Positions 33,025-47,550 of a stretch of 64,000 nt of DNA are shown one piece after another. Position numbers and translations under genes: made by a program. Below the pieces are notes generated by a model that was not told the origin of the DNA, did not search any database, and saw only the letters and a list, made by a program, of their open reading frames with translations. This DNA comes from Ptiloglossa arizonensis (taxonomy: Eukaryota; Arthropoda; Insecta; Hymenoptera; Colletidae): positions 1 through 64,000 of the forward strand of contig NW_027479743.1 in assembly GCF_051014685.1 (NCBI RefSeq), read 5' to 3'. Positions within the stretch are counted from its first letter, which is position 1; each line of letters opens with the position of its first letter.

Positions 33025-36000
33025 CCTAGGGAATAAAAATACCCATACAGTTGTAATCGGGCGAGTTTCTGCTTTCAGACGCAGCAGGAATTTTTGGGTT
33101 TGGTCAATCCGTTCGCGAGATATGGGAGTTTGAAGCTATGAAATGTTTGAGAAGGCAACTAATTCTTCGCACTTCTGCTGCTCCAAACGCTTAATCAGAA
33201 TGGCCTAGGGAAAAAATACACATACCGATGTAATCGGGCGAGTTTCTAATTTCAGACGCAACAGGAGTTTTTGGGTTAGGTCAATCCGTTCGCGAGATAT
33301 GGGAGTTTGAAGCCAAGAAATGGTTGAGAAGGCAAAAAATTTTTCGCAATTCTGCTGCTCCAAACGCTTAACCAGAATGGCCTGGGGAAGAAATACACAT
33401 ACCGTTGTAATCGGACGAGTTTCTACTTTCAGTTACAATAGGAATTTTTGGGTTAGGTCAATCCTTTCGCGAGATATGGGACTTTGAAGCTAAGAAATGG
33501 TTGACAAGACATCAAATTTTTCGCACTACTGCTGCTCCAATCGGTTAACCAGAATGGGCTAGGGAAAAAATACACATACCGTTGTAATCGGGCGAGATTC
33601 TACTTTCAGATGCAATAGGAATTTTTGGGTTAGGTCAATCCGCTCGCGAGATATGGGAGCTTGAAGCTAAGAAATGGTTGAGAAGACAACAAATTTGTCG
33701 CACTTCTGCTGCTCCAAACGCTTAACCAGAATAGCCTAGGGAAAAAATACTCATACAGTTGTAATCGGGCAAGTTTCTACTTTCAGTTACAATAGGAATT
33801 TTTGGGTTAGGTCAATCCGTTCGCGAGATATGGGAGTTTGAAGCCAAGAAATGGTTGAGAAGACAACAAATTTTTCGCAATTCTGCTGCTCCAAACGCTT
33901 AACCAGAATAGCCTAGGGAAAAAATACACATACAGTTGTAATCGGGCGAGTTTCTACTTTCAGTTACAATAGGAATTTTTGGGTTAGGTCAATCCGTTCG
34001 CGAGATATGGGAGTTTGAAGCCAAGAAATGGTTGAGAAGGCAAAAAATTTTTCGCAATTCTGCTGCTCCAAACGCTTAACCAGAATGGCCTGGGGGAAAA
34101 ATACACATACCGTTGTAATCGGGCGAGTTTCTACTTTCAGATGTAATAGGAATTTTTGGGTTAGGTCAATCCGCTCGCGAGATATGGGAGTTTGAAGCTA
34201 AGAAATGGTTGAGAAGACAACAAATTTGTCGCACTTCTGCTGCTCCAGCGCTTAACCAGAATGGCCTAGGGAAAAAATACGCATACAGCTGTAATCGGGC
34301 GAGTTTCTACTTTCAGACGCAGCAGGAATTTTTGGGTTTGGTCAACCCGATCGCGAGATATGGGACTTTGAATCTAAGAAATGGTTGAGAAGACAACAAA
34401 TTTTTCGCACTTCTGCTGCTCCAAACGCTTAACCAGAATGGCCTAGGGAAAAAATACCCATACACTTGTAATCGGGCGAGTTTCTACTTTCAGACGCAGC
34501 AGGAATTTTTGGGTTTGGTCAATCCGTTCGCGAGATATGGGAGTTTGAAGCTAAGAAATGGTTGAGAAGACATCAAATTTTTCGCACTTCTAATGCTCCA
34601 AACGCTTAACCAGAATGGCCTAGGGAATAAAAATACCCATACAGTTGTAATCGGGCGAGTTTCTACTTTCAGACGCAGCAGGAATTTTTGGGTTTGGTCA
34701 ATCGGTTCGCGAGATATGGGAGTTTGAAGCTAAGAAATATTTGAGAAGACAAATAATTCTTCGCACTTCTGCTGCTCCAAACGCTTAACCAGAATGGCCT
34801 AGGCAAAAAATACACATACCGTTGTAATCGGGCGAGTTTCAAATTTCAGACGCAACAGGAATTTTTGGGTTAGGTCAATCCGTTCGCGAGATATGGGAGT
34901 TTGAAGCCAAGAAATGGTTGAGAAGCCAAAAAATTTTTCGCAATTCTGCTGCTCCAAACGTTTAACCAGAATGGCCTGGGGGAAAAATACACATACCGTT
35001 GTAATCGGGCGAGCTTCTACTTTCAGATGTAATAGGAATTTTTGGGTTAGGTCAATCCGCTCGCGAGATATGGGAGTTTGAAGCTAAGAAATGGTTGGGA
35101 AGACAACAAATTTGTCGCACTTCTGCTGCTCCAGCGTTTAACCAGAATGGCCTTGGGAAAAAATACGCATACAGCTGTAATCGGGCGAGTTTCTACTTTC
35201 AGACGCAGCAGGAATTTTTGGGTATAGTCAATCCGTTCGCGAGATATGGGACTTTGAATCTAAGAAATGGTTGAGAAGACAACAAATTTTTCGCATTTCT
35301 GCTGCTCCAAACGCTTAACCAGAATGGCCTAGGGAAAAAATACGCATACAGTAGTAATCGGGCGAGTTTCTATTTTCAGACGCAGCAGGAATTTTTGGGT
35401 TTGGTCAATCCGTTCGCGAGATATGGGACTTTGAAGCTAAGAAATGGTTGTGAAGACAACAAATTTTTCGCACTTCTGCTGCTCCAAACGCTTAACCAGA
35501 ATGGCCCAGGGAAAAAATACCCATACCCTTGTAATCGGACGAGTTTCTACTTTCAGATGCAATGGGAATTTTTGGGTTAGGTCAATCCGTTCGCGAGATA
35601 TGGGACTTTGAAGCTAAGAAATGGTTGAGAAGACAACAAATTTTTCGGACTTCTGCTGCTCCAAACGCTTAACCAGAATGGCCTAGGGAAAAAATACCCA
35701 TACAGTTGTAATCGGGCGAGTTTCTACTTTCAGACGCAGCAGGAATTTTTGGGTTTGGTCAATCCGTTCGCGAGATACGGGAGTTTGAAGCTAAGAAATG
35801 GTTGAGAAGACACCAAATTTTTCGCACTTCTGCTGCTCCAAACGCTTAACCAGAATGGCCTAGGGAATAAAAATACCCATACAGTTGTAATCGGGCGAGT
35901 TTCTACTTTCAGACGCAGCAGGAATTTTTGGGTTTGGTCAATCCGTTCGCGAGATATGGGAGTTTGAAGCTAAGAAATGTTTGAGAAGACAACTAATTCT

Positions 36001-37835
36001 TCGCACTTCTGCTGCTCCAAACGCTTAACCAGAATGGCCTAGGGAAAAAAAACACATACCGTTGTAATCGAGCGAGTTTCTAATTTCAGACGCAACAAGA
36101 ATTTTTTGGTATGGTCAATCCGTTCGCGAGATATGGGACTTTGAAGCTAAGAAATGGTTGAGAAGACAACAAATTTTTCGCACTTCTGCTGCTCCAAACG
36201 CTTAACCAGAATGGCCTAGGGAAAAACTACACATACCGTTGTAATCGGGCGAGATTCTACTTTCAGATGCAATAGGAATTTTTGAGTTAGGTCAATCCGT
36301 TCGTGAGATATGGGACTTTGAAGCTAAGAAATGGTTGAGAGGACAACAAATTTTTCGCACTTCTGCTGCTCCAAACGCTTAACCAGAATGGCCTAGGGAA
36401 AAAATACCCATACAGTTGTAATCGGGCGAGTTTCTACTTTCAGACGCAGCAGGAATTTTTGGGTTTGTTCAATCCGTTCGCGAGATATGGGAGTTTGAAG
36501 CTAAGAAATGGTTGAGAAGACAACAAATTTTTCGCACTTCTGCTGCTCCAAACGCTTAACCAGAATGGCCTGGGGAAAAAATACACATACCGTTGTAATC
36601 AGGCGAGTTTCTACTTTCAGATGTAATAGGAATTTTTGGGTTAGGTCAATCCGCTCGCGAGATATGGGAGTTTGAAGCTAAGAAATGGTTGACAAGACAA
36701 CAAATTTGTCGCACTTCTGCGGCTCCAGCGCTTAACCAGAATGGCCTAGGGAAAAAATACCCATACAGTTGTAATCGGGCGAGTTTCTACTTTCAGACGC
36801 AGCAGGAATTTTTGGGTTTGTTCAATCCGTTCGCGAGATATGGGAGTTTGAAGCTAAGAAATGTTTGAGAAGACAACTAATTCTTCGCACTTCTGCTGCT
36901 CCAAACGCTTAACCAGAATGGCCTAGGGAAAAAAAAACACATACCGTTGTAATCGAGCGAGTTTCTAATTTCAGACGCAACAAGAATTTTTTGGTTTGGT
37001 CAATCCGTTCGCGAGATATGGGAGTTTGCAGCTAAGAAATGTTTGAGAAGACAACTAATTCTTCGCACTTCTGCTGCTCCAAACGCTTAACCAGAATGGC
37101 CTAGGGAGAAAATACACATACCGTTGTAATCGGACGAGTTTCTACTTTCAGATGCAATAGCAATTTTTGGGTTAGGTCAATCCGTTCGCGAGATATGGGA
37201 GTTTGAAGCCAAGAAATGGTTGAGAAGACAACTAATTCTTCGCACTTCTGCTGCTCCAAACGCTTAACCAGAATGGCCTAGGGAAAAAATACCCGTACCG
37301 TTTGTAATCGGGCGAGTTTCTACTTTCAGACGCAGCAGGAATTTTTGGGTTTGGTCAATCCGTTCGCGAGATATGGGAGTTTGAAGCTAAGAAATGGTTG
37401 AGAATACAACAAATTTTTCGCACACCTGCTGCTCCAAACGCTTAACCAGAATGGCCTAGGGAATAAAAATACCCGTACAGTTGTAATCGGGCGAGTTTCT
37501 ATTTTCAGACGCAGCAGGAATTTTTGGGTTTGGTCAATCCGTTCGCGAGATATGGGAGTTTGAAGCTAAGAAATGTTTGAGAAGACAACTAATTCTTCGC
37601 ACTTCTGCTGCTCCAAACGCTTAACCAGAATGGCCTAGGGAAAAAATACACATACCGTTGTAATCGGGCGAGTTTCTAATTTCAGACGCAACAGGAATTT
37701 TTGGGTTAGGTCAATCCGTTCGCGAGATATGGGACTTTGAAGCTAAGAAATGGTTGAGAAGACAACAAATTTTTCGCACTTCTGCTGCTCCAAACGCTTA
37801 ACCAGAATGGCCTAGGGAATAAAAATACCCATACA
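33025..37835 (+). repeat. Family B sub-array marked by a 2-bp insertion
   Basis: Five monomers carry GGGAATAAAAATACCC in place of GGGAAAAAATACCC (near 33,031, 34,626, 35,866, 37,462 and 37,818). The spacings correspond to 9, 7, 9 and 2 monomers. I did not see the insertion after 38 kb, so it marks a local lineage. Confidence 0.75.
35766..35782 (+). promoter_or_regulatory. Perfect match to the CENP-B box pattern (family B)
   Basis: GTTCGCGAGATACGGGA fits all nine fixed positions. It differs by one base (C for T) from the core found in almost every other monomer. Confidence 0.55.
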
Positions 37836-39835
37836 GTTGTAATCGGGCGAGTTTCTGCTTCCAGACGCAGCAGGAATTTTTGGGTTAGGTCAATCCGTTC
37901 GCGAGATATGGGAGTTTGAAGCTAAGAAATGGTTGAGAAGACAACTAATTTTTCGCACCTTTGCTGCTCCAAACGCTTAACCAGAATGGCCTAGGGAAAA
38001 AATACACATACCGTTGTAATCGGGCGAGTTTCTAATTTCAGACGCAACAGGAATTTTTGGGTTAGGTCAATCCGTTCGCGAGATATGGGAGTATGAAGCC
38101 AAGAAATGTTTGAGAAGGCAAAAAATTTTTCGCAATTCTGCTGCTCCAAACGCTTAACCAGAATGGCCTAGGGAAAAAATACACATGCCGTTGTTATCGG
38201 GCGAGTTTCTACTTTCACATGCAATAGGAAATTTTGGGTTATGTCAATCCGCTCGCGAGATATGGGAGTTTGAAGCTAAGAAATGGTTGAGAAGACAACA
38301 AATTTGTCGCACTTCTGCTGCTCCACCGCTTAACCAGAATGGCCTAGGGAAAAAATACACATACCGTTGTAATCGGGCGAGCTTCTAATTTCAGACGCAA
38401 CAGGAATTTTTGGGTTAGGTCAATCCGTTCGCGAGATATGGGACTTTGAAGCTAAGAAATGGTTGAGAAGACAACAAATTTTTCGCACTTCTGCTGCTCC
38501 AAACGCTTAACTATAATGGCCTAGGGAAAAAATACACTTACCGTTGTAATCGGGCGAGTTTCTACTTTCAGATGCAATAGCAATTTTTGGGTTAGGTCAA
38601 TCCGTTCGCGAGATATGGGAGTTTGAAGCCAAGAAATGGTTGAGAAGCCATAAAAATTTTCGCAATTCTGCTGCTCCAATCGCTTAACCAGAACGGCCTA
38701 GGGAAAAAATACACATACCGCTGTAATCGGGCGAGTTTCTACTTTCAGATGCAATAGGAATTTTTGGGTTTGGTCAATCCGGTCGCGAGATATGGGACTT
38801 TGAAGCTAAGAAATGGTTGTGAAGACAACAAATTTTTCGCACTTCTGCTGCTCCAAACGCTTAACCAGAATGGCCTAGGGAAAAAATACCCATACAGTTG
38901 TAATCGGGCGAGTTTCTACTTCCAGACGCAGCAGGAATTTTTGGGTTTGGTCAATCCGTTCGCGAGATATGGGACTTTGAAGCTAAGAAATGGTTGCGAA
39001 GACAACTAATTCTTCGCACTTCTGCTGCTCCAAAGGCTTAACCAGAATGGCCTAGGGAAAAAATACCCATACAGTTGTAATCGGGCGAGTTTCTACTTTC
39101 AGATGCAATAGGAATTTTTGGGTTAGGTCAATCCGCTCGCGAGATGTGGGAGTTTGAAGCTAAGAAATGGTTGAGAAGACAACAAATTTGTCGCACTTCT
39201 GCTGCTCCAAACGCTTAACCAGAATGGCCTAGGGAAAAAATACACATACCGTTGTAATCGGGCGAGCTTCTAATTTCAGACGCAACAGGAATTTTTGGGT
39301 TAGGTCAATCCGTTCGCGAGATATGGGAGTTTGCAACTAAGAAATGGTTGAGAAGACAACAAATTTTTAGCAATTCTGCTGCTCCAAACGCTTAACCAGA
39401 ATGGCCTAGGGAAAAAATACACATACCGTTGTAATCGGGCGAGTTTCTACTTTCAGACGCAGCAGGAATTTTTGGGTTTGGTCAATCCGTTCGCGAGATA
39501 TGAGAGTTTGAAGCTAAGAAATGTTTGAGAAGACAACTAATTCTTCGCACTTCTGCTGCTCCAAACGCTTAACCAGAATGGCCTAGGGAAAAAATACACG
39601 TACCGTTGTAATCGGGCGAGTTTCTAATTTCAGACGCAACAGGAATTTTTGGGTTAGGTCAATCCGTTCGCGAGATATGGGAGTTTGAAGCCAAGAAATG
39701 GTTGAGAAGGCAAAAAATTTTTCGCAATTCTGCTGCCCCAAACGCTTAACCAGAATGGCCTAGGGAAAAAATACGCATACAGTTGTAATCGGGCGAGTTT
39801 CTACTTTCAGACGCAGCAGGAATCTTTGGGTTATG

Positions 39836-42511
39836 TCAATCCGTTCGCGAGATATGGGAGTTTGAAGCCAAGAAATGGTTGAGAAGGCAAAAAATTCTTC
39901 GCACTTCTGCTGCTCCAAATGCTTAACCAGAATGGCCTAGTGAAAAAATACCCACACCGTTGTAATCGGACGAGTTTCTACTTTCAGTTACAATAGGAAT
40001 TTTTGGGTTATGTCAATCCGTTCGCGAGATATGGGAGTTTGAAGCCAAGAAATGGTTGAGAAGGCAAAAAATTCTTCGCACTTCTGCTGCTCCAAATGCT
40101 TAACCAGAATGGCCTAGTGAAAAAATACCCACACCGTTGTAATCGGACGAGTTTCTACTTTCAGTTACAATAGGAATTTTTGGGTTAGGTCAATCCGTTC
40201 GCGAGATATGGGAGTTTGAAGCCAAGAAATGGTTGAGTAGGCAAAAAATTTTTCGCAATTCTGCTGCTCCAAACGCTTAACCAGAATGGCCTAGGGAAAA
40301 AATACACATACCGTTGCAATCGGGCGAGTTTCTACTTTCAGATGCAATAGGAATTTTTGGGTTAGGTCAATCCGTTCGCGAGATATGGGAGTTTGAAGCT
40401 AAGAAATGGTTGAGAAGACAACAAATTTTTCGCAATTCTGCTGCTCCAAACGCTTAACCAGAATGGCCTAGGGAAAAAATACCCATACATTTGTAGTCGG
40501 GCGAGTTTATACTTTCGGACGCAGCAGGAATTTTTGGGTTTGGTCAATCCGTTCGCGAGATATGGGACTTTGAAGCTAAGAAATAGTTGAGAAGACAACA
40601 AATTTTTCGCACTTCTGCTGCTCCAAACGCTTAACCAGAATGGCCAAGGGAAAAAATACACATACCGTTGTAATCGGGCGAGTTTCTTCTTTCAGATGCA
40701 ATAGGAATTTTTGGGTTAGGTCAATCCGTTCGCGAGATATGGGAGTGTGAAGCTATGAAATGGTTGAAAAGACAACAAATTTGTCGCACTTCTGCTGCTC
40801 CAGCGGTTAACCAGAATGGCCTAGGGAAAAAATACCCATACATTTGTAGTCGGGCGAGTTTATACTTTCGGACGCAGCTGGAATTTTTGGGTTTGGTCAA
40901 TCCGTTCGCGAGATATGGGACTTTGAAGCTAAGAAATAGTTGAGAAGACAACAAATTTTTCGCACTTCTGCTGCTCCAAACGCTTAACCAGAATGGCCTA
41001 GTGAAAAAATACCCACACCGTTGTAATCGGACGAGTTTCTACTTTCAGTTACAATAGGAATTTTTGGGTTAGGTCAATCCGTTCGCGAGATATGGGAGTT
41101 TGAAGCCAAGAAATGGTTGAGAAGGCAAAAAATTCTTCGCACTTCTGCTGCTCCAAATGCTTAACCAGAATGGCCTAGTGAAAAAATACCCACACCGTTG
41201 TAATCGGACGAGTTTCTACTTTCAGTTACAATAGGAATTTTTGGGTTAGGTCAATCCGTTCGCGAGATATGGGAGTTTAAAGCCAAGAAATGGTTGAGTA
41301 GGCAAAAAATTTTTCGCAATTCTGCTGCTCCAAACGCTTAACCAGAATGGCCTAGGGAAAAAATACACATACCGTTGCAATCGGGCGAGTTTCTACTTTC
41401 AGATGCAATAGGAATTTTTGGGTTAGGTCAATCCGTTCGCGAGATATGGGAGTTTGAAGCTAAGAAATGGTTGAGAAGACAACAAATTTTTCGCAATTCT
41501 GCTGCTCCAAACGCTTAACCAGAATGGCCTAGGGAAAAAATACCCATACATTTGTAGTCGGGCGAGTTTATACTTTCGGACGCAGCAGGAATTTTTGGGT
41601 TTGGTCAATCCGTTCGCGAGATATGGGACTTTGAAGCTAAGAAATAGTTGAGAAGACAACAAATTTTTCGCACTTCTGCTGCTCCAAACGCTTAACCAGA
41701 ATGGCCAAGGGAAAAAATACACATACCGTTGTAATCGGGCGAGTTTCTTCTTTCAGATGCAATAGGAATTTTTGGGTTAGGTCAATCCGTTCGCGAGATA
41801 TGGGAGTGTGAAGCTATGAAATGGTAGAAAAGACAACAAATTTGTCGCACTTCTGCTGCTCCAGCGCTTAACCAGAATGGCCTAGGGAAAAAATACGCAT
41901 GCAGTTGTAATCGGCCGAGTTTCTACTTTCAGACGCAGCAGGAATTTTTGGGTTTGGTCAATCCGTTCGCGAGATATGGGAGTTTGAAGCTAAGGAATGG
42001 TTGAGAAGACAACTAATTTTTCGCAATTCTGCTGCTCCAAACGCTTAACCAGAATGGCCTAGGGAAAAAATACACATACCGTTGTAATCGGGCGAGTTTC
42101 TAATTTCAGACGCAACATGAATTTTTGGGTTAGGTCAATCCGATCGCGGGGTATGGGACTTTGAAGCTAAAAAATGGTTGAGAAGCCAACAAATTGTTCG
42201 CACTTCTGCTGCTCCAAACGCTTAACCAGAATGGCCTAGGGAAAAATACCCATACGGTTGTAATCGGACGAGTTTCTACTTTCAGTTGCAATAGTAATTT
42301 TTCTGTTAGGTCAATCCGTTCGCGAGATATGGGAGTTTGAAGCCAAGAAATGGTTGAGAAGGCAAAAAATTTTTCGCAATTCTGCTGCTCCAAACGCTTA
42401 ACGAGAATGGCCTAGGGAAAAAATACACATACCGTTGTAATCGGACGAGTTTCTACTTTCAGTTACAATAGGAATTTTTGGGTTAGGTCAATCCGTTCGC
42501 GAGATATGGGA
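39836..42511 (+). repeat. Family B large duplication, copy 1 (offset 4,420 bp)
   Basis: 2,676 bp nearly identical to 44,256-46,931, with about eleven single-base differences noted by eye. The offset equals 25 monomers. It contains a nested 6-monomer repeat (39,930-40,831 and 40,991-41,892, offset 1,061 bp). Private variants are GTAGTCGGGCGAGTTTATAC, GGCCAAGGG and GATCGCGGGGTATGG. Confidence 0.9.
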
Positions 42512-44255
42512 GTGTGAAGCTATGAAATGGTTGAGAAGAAAACAAATTTGTCGCACTTCTGCTGCTCCAGCGCTTAACCAGAATGGCCTAGGGAAGAAAT
42601 ACGCATAAAGTTGTAATCGGGCGAGTTTCTATTTTCAGACGCAGCAGGAATTTTTGGGTTTGGTCAATCCGTTCGCGAGATATGGGAGTTTGAAGCCAAG
42701 AAATGGTTGAGAAGGCAAAAAATTTTTCGCAATTCTGCTGCTCCAAACGCTTAACCAGAATGACCTAGGGGAAAAATACACATACCGTTGTAATCGGGCG
42801 AGTTTCTACTTTCAGATGCAATAGGAATTTTTGGGTTAGGTCAATCCGTTCGCGAGATATGGGAGTGTGAAGCTATGAAATGGTTGAGAAGACAACAAAT
42901 TTGTCGCACTTCTGCTGCTCCAGCGCTTAACCAGAATGGCCTAGGGAAAAAATACGCATACATTTGTAATCGGGCGAGTTTCTACTTTCAGACGCAGCAG
43001 GAATTTTTGGGCTTGGTCAATCCGTTCGCGAGATATGGGAGTTTGAAGCTAAGAAATGGTTGAGAAGGCAACTAATTTTTCGCACCTCTGCTGCTCCAAA
43101 CGCTTAACCAGAATGGCCTAGGGAAAAAATACACATACCGTTGTAATCGGGCGAGTTTCTAATTTCAGACGCAACAGGAATTTTTGGGTTAGGTCAATCC
43201 GTTCGCGAGATATGGGAGTTTGAAGCCAAGAAATGTTTGAGAAGGCAAAAAATTTTTCGCAATTCTGCTGCTCCAAACGCTTAACCAGAATGGCCTAGGG
43301 AAAAAATACACATACCGCTGTAATCGGGCGAGTTTCTACTTTCAGAAGCAATAGGAATTTTTGGGTTAGGTCAATCGGTTCGCGAGATATGGGAGTTTGA
43401 AGCTAAGAAATGGTTGAGAAGACAACAAATTTTTCGCAATTCTGCTGCTCCAAACGCTTAACCAGAATGGCCTGGAGAAAAAATACGCATACAGTTGTAA
43501 TCGGGCGAGATTCTACTTTCAGACGCAGCAGGAATTTTTGGGTTTGGTCAATCCGTTCGCGAGATATGAGACTTTGAAGCTAAGAAATGGTTGACAAGAC
43601 AACCAATTTTTCGCAAATCTGCTGCTCCAATCGCTTAACTATAATGGCCTAGGGAAAAAATACACATACCGTTGTAATCGGGCGAGTTTCTACTTTCAGA
43701 TGCAAGAGCAATTTTTGGGTTAGGTCAATCCGTTCGCGAGATATGGGACTTTGAATCTAAGAAATGGTTGACAAGACAACAAATTTTTCGCAAATCTGCT
43801 GCTCCAATCGCTTAACTATAATGGCCTAGGGAAAAAATACGCATACCGTTGTAATCGGGCGAGTTTCTACTTTCAGATGCAGCAGGAATTTTTGGGCTTG
43901 GTCAATCCGTTCGCGAGATATGGGAGTTTGAAGCTAAGAAATGGTTGAGAAGACAACTAATTTTTCGCACTTCTGCTGCTCCAAACGCTTAACCAGAATG
44001 GCCTAGGGAAAAAATACACATACCGTTGTAATCGGGTGAGTTTCTAATTTCAGACGCAACAGGAATTTTTGGGTTAGGTCAATCCGTTCGCGAGATATGG
44101 GAGTTTGAAGCCAAGAAATGGTTGAGAAGGCATAAAATTTTTCGCAATTCTGCTGCTCCAAACGCTTAAACAGAATGGCCTAGGGAAAAAATACACATAC
44201 CGCTGTAATCGGGCGAGTTTCTACTTTCAGACGCAATTAGAATTTTTGGGTTAGG

Positions 44256-46931
44256 TCAATCCGTTCGCGAGATATGGGAGTTTGAAGCCAAGAAATGGTT
44301 GAGAAGGCAAAAAATTCTTCGCACTTCTGCTGCTCCAAATGCTTAACCAGAATGGCCTAGTGAAAAAATACCCACACCGTTGTAATCGGACGAGTTTCTA
44401 CTTTCAGTTACAATAGGAATTTTTGGGTTAGGTCAATCCGTTCGCGAGATATGGGAGTTTGAAGCCAAGAAATGGTTGAGAAGGCAAAAAATTCTTCGCA
44501 CTTCTGCTGCTCCAAATGCTTAACCAGAATGGCCTAGTGAAAAAATACCCACACCGTTGTAATCGGACGAGTTTCTACTTTCAGTTACAATAGGAATTTT
44601 TGGGTTAGGTCAATCCGTTCGCGAGATATGGGAGTTTGAAGCCAAGAAATGGTTGAGTAGGCAAAAAATTTTTCGCAATTCTGCTGCTCCAAACGCTTAA
44701 CCAGAATGGCCTAGGGAAAAAATACACATACCGTTGCAATCGGGCGAGTTTCTACTTTCAGATGCAATAGGAATTTTTGGGTTAGGTCAATCCGTTCGCG
44801 AGATATGGGAGTTTGAAGCTAAGAAATGGTTGAGAAGACAACAAATTTTTCGCAATTCTGCTGCTCCAAACGCTTAACCAGAATGGCCTAGGGAAAAAAT
44901 ACCCATACATTTGTAGACGGGCGAGTTTATACTTTCGGACGCAGCAGGAATTTTTGGGTTTGGTCAATCCGTTCGCGAGATATGGGACTTTGAAGCTAAG
45001 AAATAGTTGAGAAGACAACAAATTTTTCGCACTTCTGCTGCTCCAAACGCTTAAGCAGAATGGCCAAGGGAAAAAATACACATACCGTTGTAATCGGGCG
45101 AGTTTCTTCTTTCAGATGCAATAGGAATTTTTGGGTTAGGTCAATCCGTTCGCGAGATATGGGAGTGTGAAGCTATGAAATGGTTGAAAAGACAACAAAT
45201 TTGTCGCACTTCTGCTGCTCCAGCGCTTAACCAGAATGGCCTAGGGAAAAAATACCCATACATTTGTAGTCGGGCGAGTTTATACTTTCGGACGCAGCAG
45301 GAATTTTTGGGTTTGGTCAATCCGTTCGCGAGATATGGGACTTTGAAGCTAAGAAATAGTTGAGAAGACAACAAATTTTTCGCACTTCTGCTGCTCCAAA
45401 CGCTTAACCAGAATGGCCTAGTGAAAAAATACCCACACCGTTGTAATCGGACGAGTTTCTACTTTCAGTTACAATAGGAATTTTTGGGTTAGGTCAATCC
45501 GTTCGCGAGATATGGGAGTTTGAAGCCAAGAAATGGTTGAGAAGGCAAAAAATTCTTCGCACTTCTGCTGCTCCAAATGCTTAACCAGAATGGCCTAGTG
45601 AAAAAATACCCACACCGTTGTAATCGGACGAGTTTCTACTTTCAGTTACAATAGGAATTTTTGGGTTAGGTCAATCCGTTCGCGAGATATGGGAGTTTGA
45701 AGCCAAGAAATGGTTGAGTAGGCAAAAAATTTTTCGCAATTCTGCTGCTCCAAACGCTTAACCAGAATGGCCTAGGGAAAAAATACACATACCGTTGCAA
45801 TCGGGCGAGTTTCTACTTTCAGATGCAATAGGAATTTTTGGGTTAGGTCAATCCGTTCGCGAGATATGGGAGTTTGAAGCTAAGAAATGGTTGAGAAGAC
45901 AACAAATTTTTCGCAATTCTGCTGCTCCAAACGCTTAACCAGAATGGCCTAGGGAAAAAATACCCATACATTTGTAGTCGGGCGAGTTTATACTTTCGGA
46001 CGCAGCAGGAATTTTTGGGTTTGGTCAATCCGTTCGCGAGATATGGGACTTTGAAGCTAAGAAATAGTTGAGAAGACAACAAATTTTTCGCACTTCTGCT
46101 GCTCCAAACGCTTAACCAGAATGGCCAAGGGAAAAAATACACATACCGTTGTAATCGGGCGAGTTTCTTCTTTCAGATGCAATAGGAATTTTTGGGTTAG
46201 GTCAATCCGTTCGCGAGATATGGGAGTGTGAAGCTATGAAATGGTTGAAAAGACAACAAATTTGTCGCACTTCTGCTGCTCCAGCGCTTAACCAGAATGG
46301 CCTAGGGAAAAAATACGCATGCAGTTGTAATCGGCCGAGTTTCTACTTTCAGACGCAGCAGGAATTTTTGGGTTTGGTCAATCCGTTCGCGAGATATGGG
46401 AGTTTGAAGCTAAGGAATGGTTGAGAAGACAACTAATTTTTCGCAATTCTGCTGCTCCAAACGCTTAACCAGAATGGCCTAGGGAAAAAATACACATACC
46501 GTTGTAATCGGGCGAGTTTCTAATTTCAGACGCAACAGGAATTTTTGGGTTAGGTCAATCCGATCGCGGGGTATGGGACTTTGAAGCTAAAAAATGGTTG
46601 AGAAGACAACAAATTGTTCGCACTTCTGCTGCTCCAAACGCTTAACCAGAATGGCCTAGGGAAAAATACCCATACGGTTGTAATCGGACGAGTTTCTACT
46701 TTCAGTTACAATAGGAATTTTTCTGTTAGGTCAATCCGTTCGCGAGATATGGGAGTTTGAAGCCAAGAAATGGTTGAGAAGGCAAAAAATTTTTCGCAAT
46801 TCTGCTGCTCCAAACGCTTAACGAGAATGGCCTAGGGAAAAAATACACATACCGTTGTAATCGGACGAGTTTCTACTTTCAGTTACAATAGGAATTTTTG
46901 GGTTAGGTCAATCCGTTCGCGAGATATGGGA
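44256..46931 (+). repeat. Family B large duplication, copy 2
   Basis: The partner of 39,836-42,511, including the nested 6-monomer repeat. After a mismatched patch (46,931 to about 47,520 against 42,511 to about 43,100) the two copies match again in the same register at 47,520-48,020 and 43,100-43,600. Confidence 0.9.
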
Positions 46932-47550
46932 GTTTGAAGCTAAGAAATGGTTGAGAAGACAACTAATTTTTCGCACCTCTGCTACTCCAAACGCTTAACC
47001 AGAATGGCCTAGGGAAAAAATACACATACCGTTGTAATCGGGCGAGTTTCTAATTTCAGACGCAACAGGAATTTTTGGGTTAGGTCAATCCGATCGCGGG
47101 GTATGGGACTTTGAAGCTAAAAAATGGTTGAGAAGACAACAAATTGTTCGCACTTCTGCTGCTCCAAACGCTTAACCAGAATGGCCTAGGGAAAAATACC
47201 CATACGGTTGTAATCGGACGAGTTTCTACTTTCAGTTACAATAGGAATTTTTCTGTTAGGTCAATCCGTTCGCGAGATATGGGAGTTTGAAGCCAAGAAA
47301 TGGTTGAGAAGGCAAAAAATTTTTCGCAATTCTGCTGCTCCAAACGCTTAACGAGAATGGCCTAGGGAAAAAATACACATACCGTTGTAATCGGACGAGT
47401 TTCTACTTTCAGTTACAATAGGAATTTTTGGGTTAGGTCAATCCGTTCGCGAGATATGGGAGTTTGAAGCTAAGAAATGGTTGAGAAGACAACTAATTTT
47501 TCGCACCTCTGCTACTCCAAACGCTTAACCAGAATGGCCTAGGGAAAAAA
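46490..47550 (+). repeat. Family B 3-monomer tandem pair
   Basis: A unit of about 530 bp with GATCGCGGGGTATGG, AAATTGTTCGC, TTTTTCTGTTAGG and CACCTCTGCTACTCC is present twice in tandem. It fills the place where the 4,420-bp duplication loses similarity. Confidence 0.85.
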
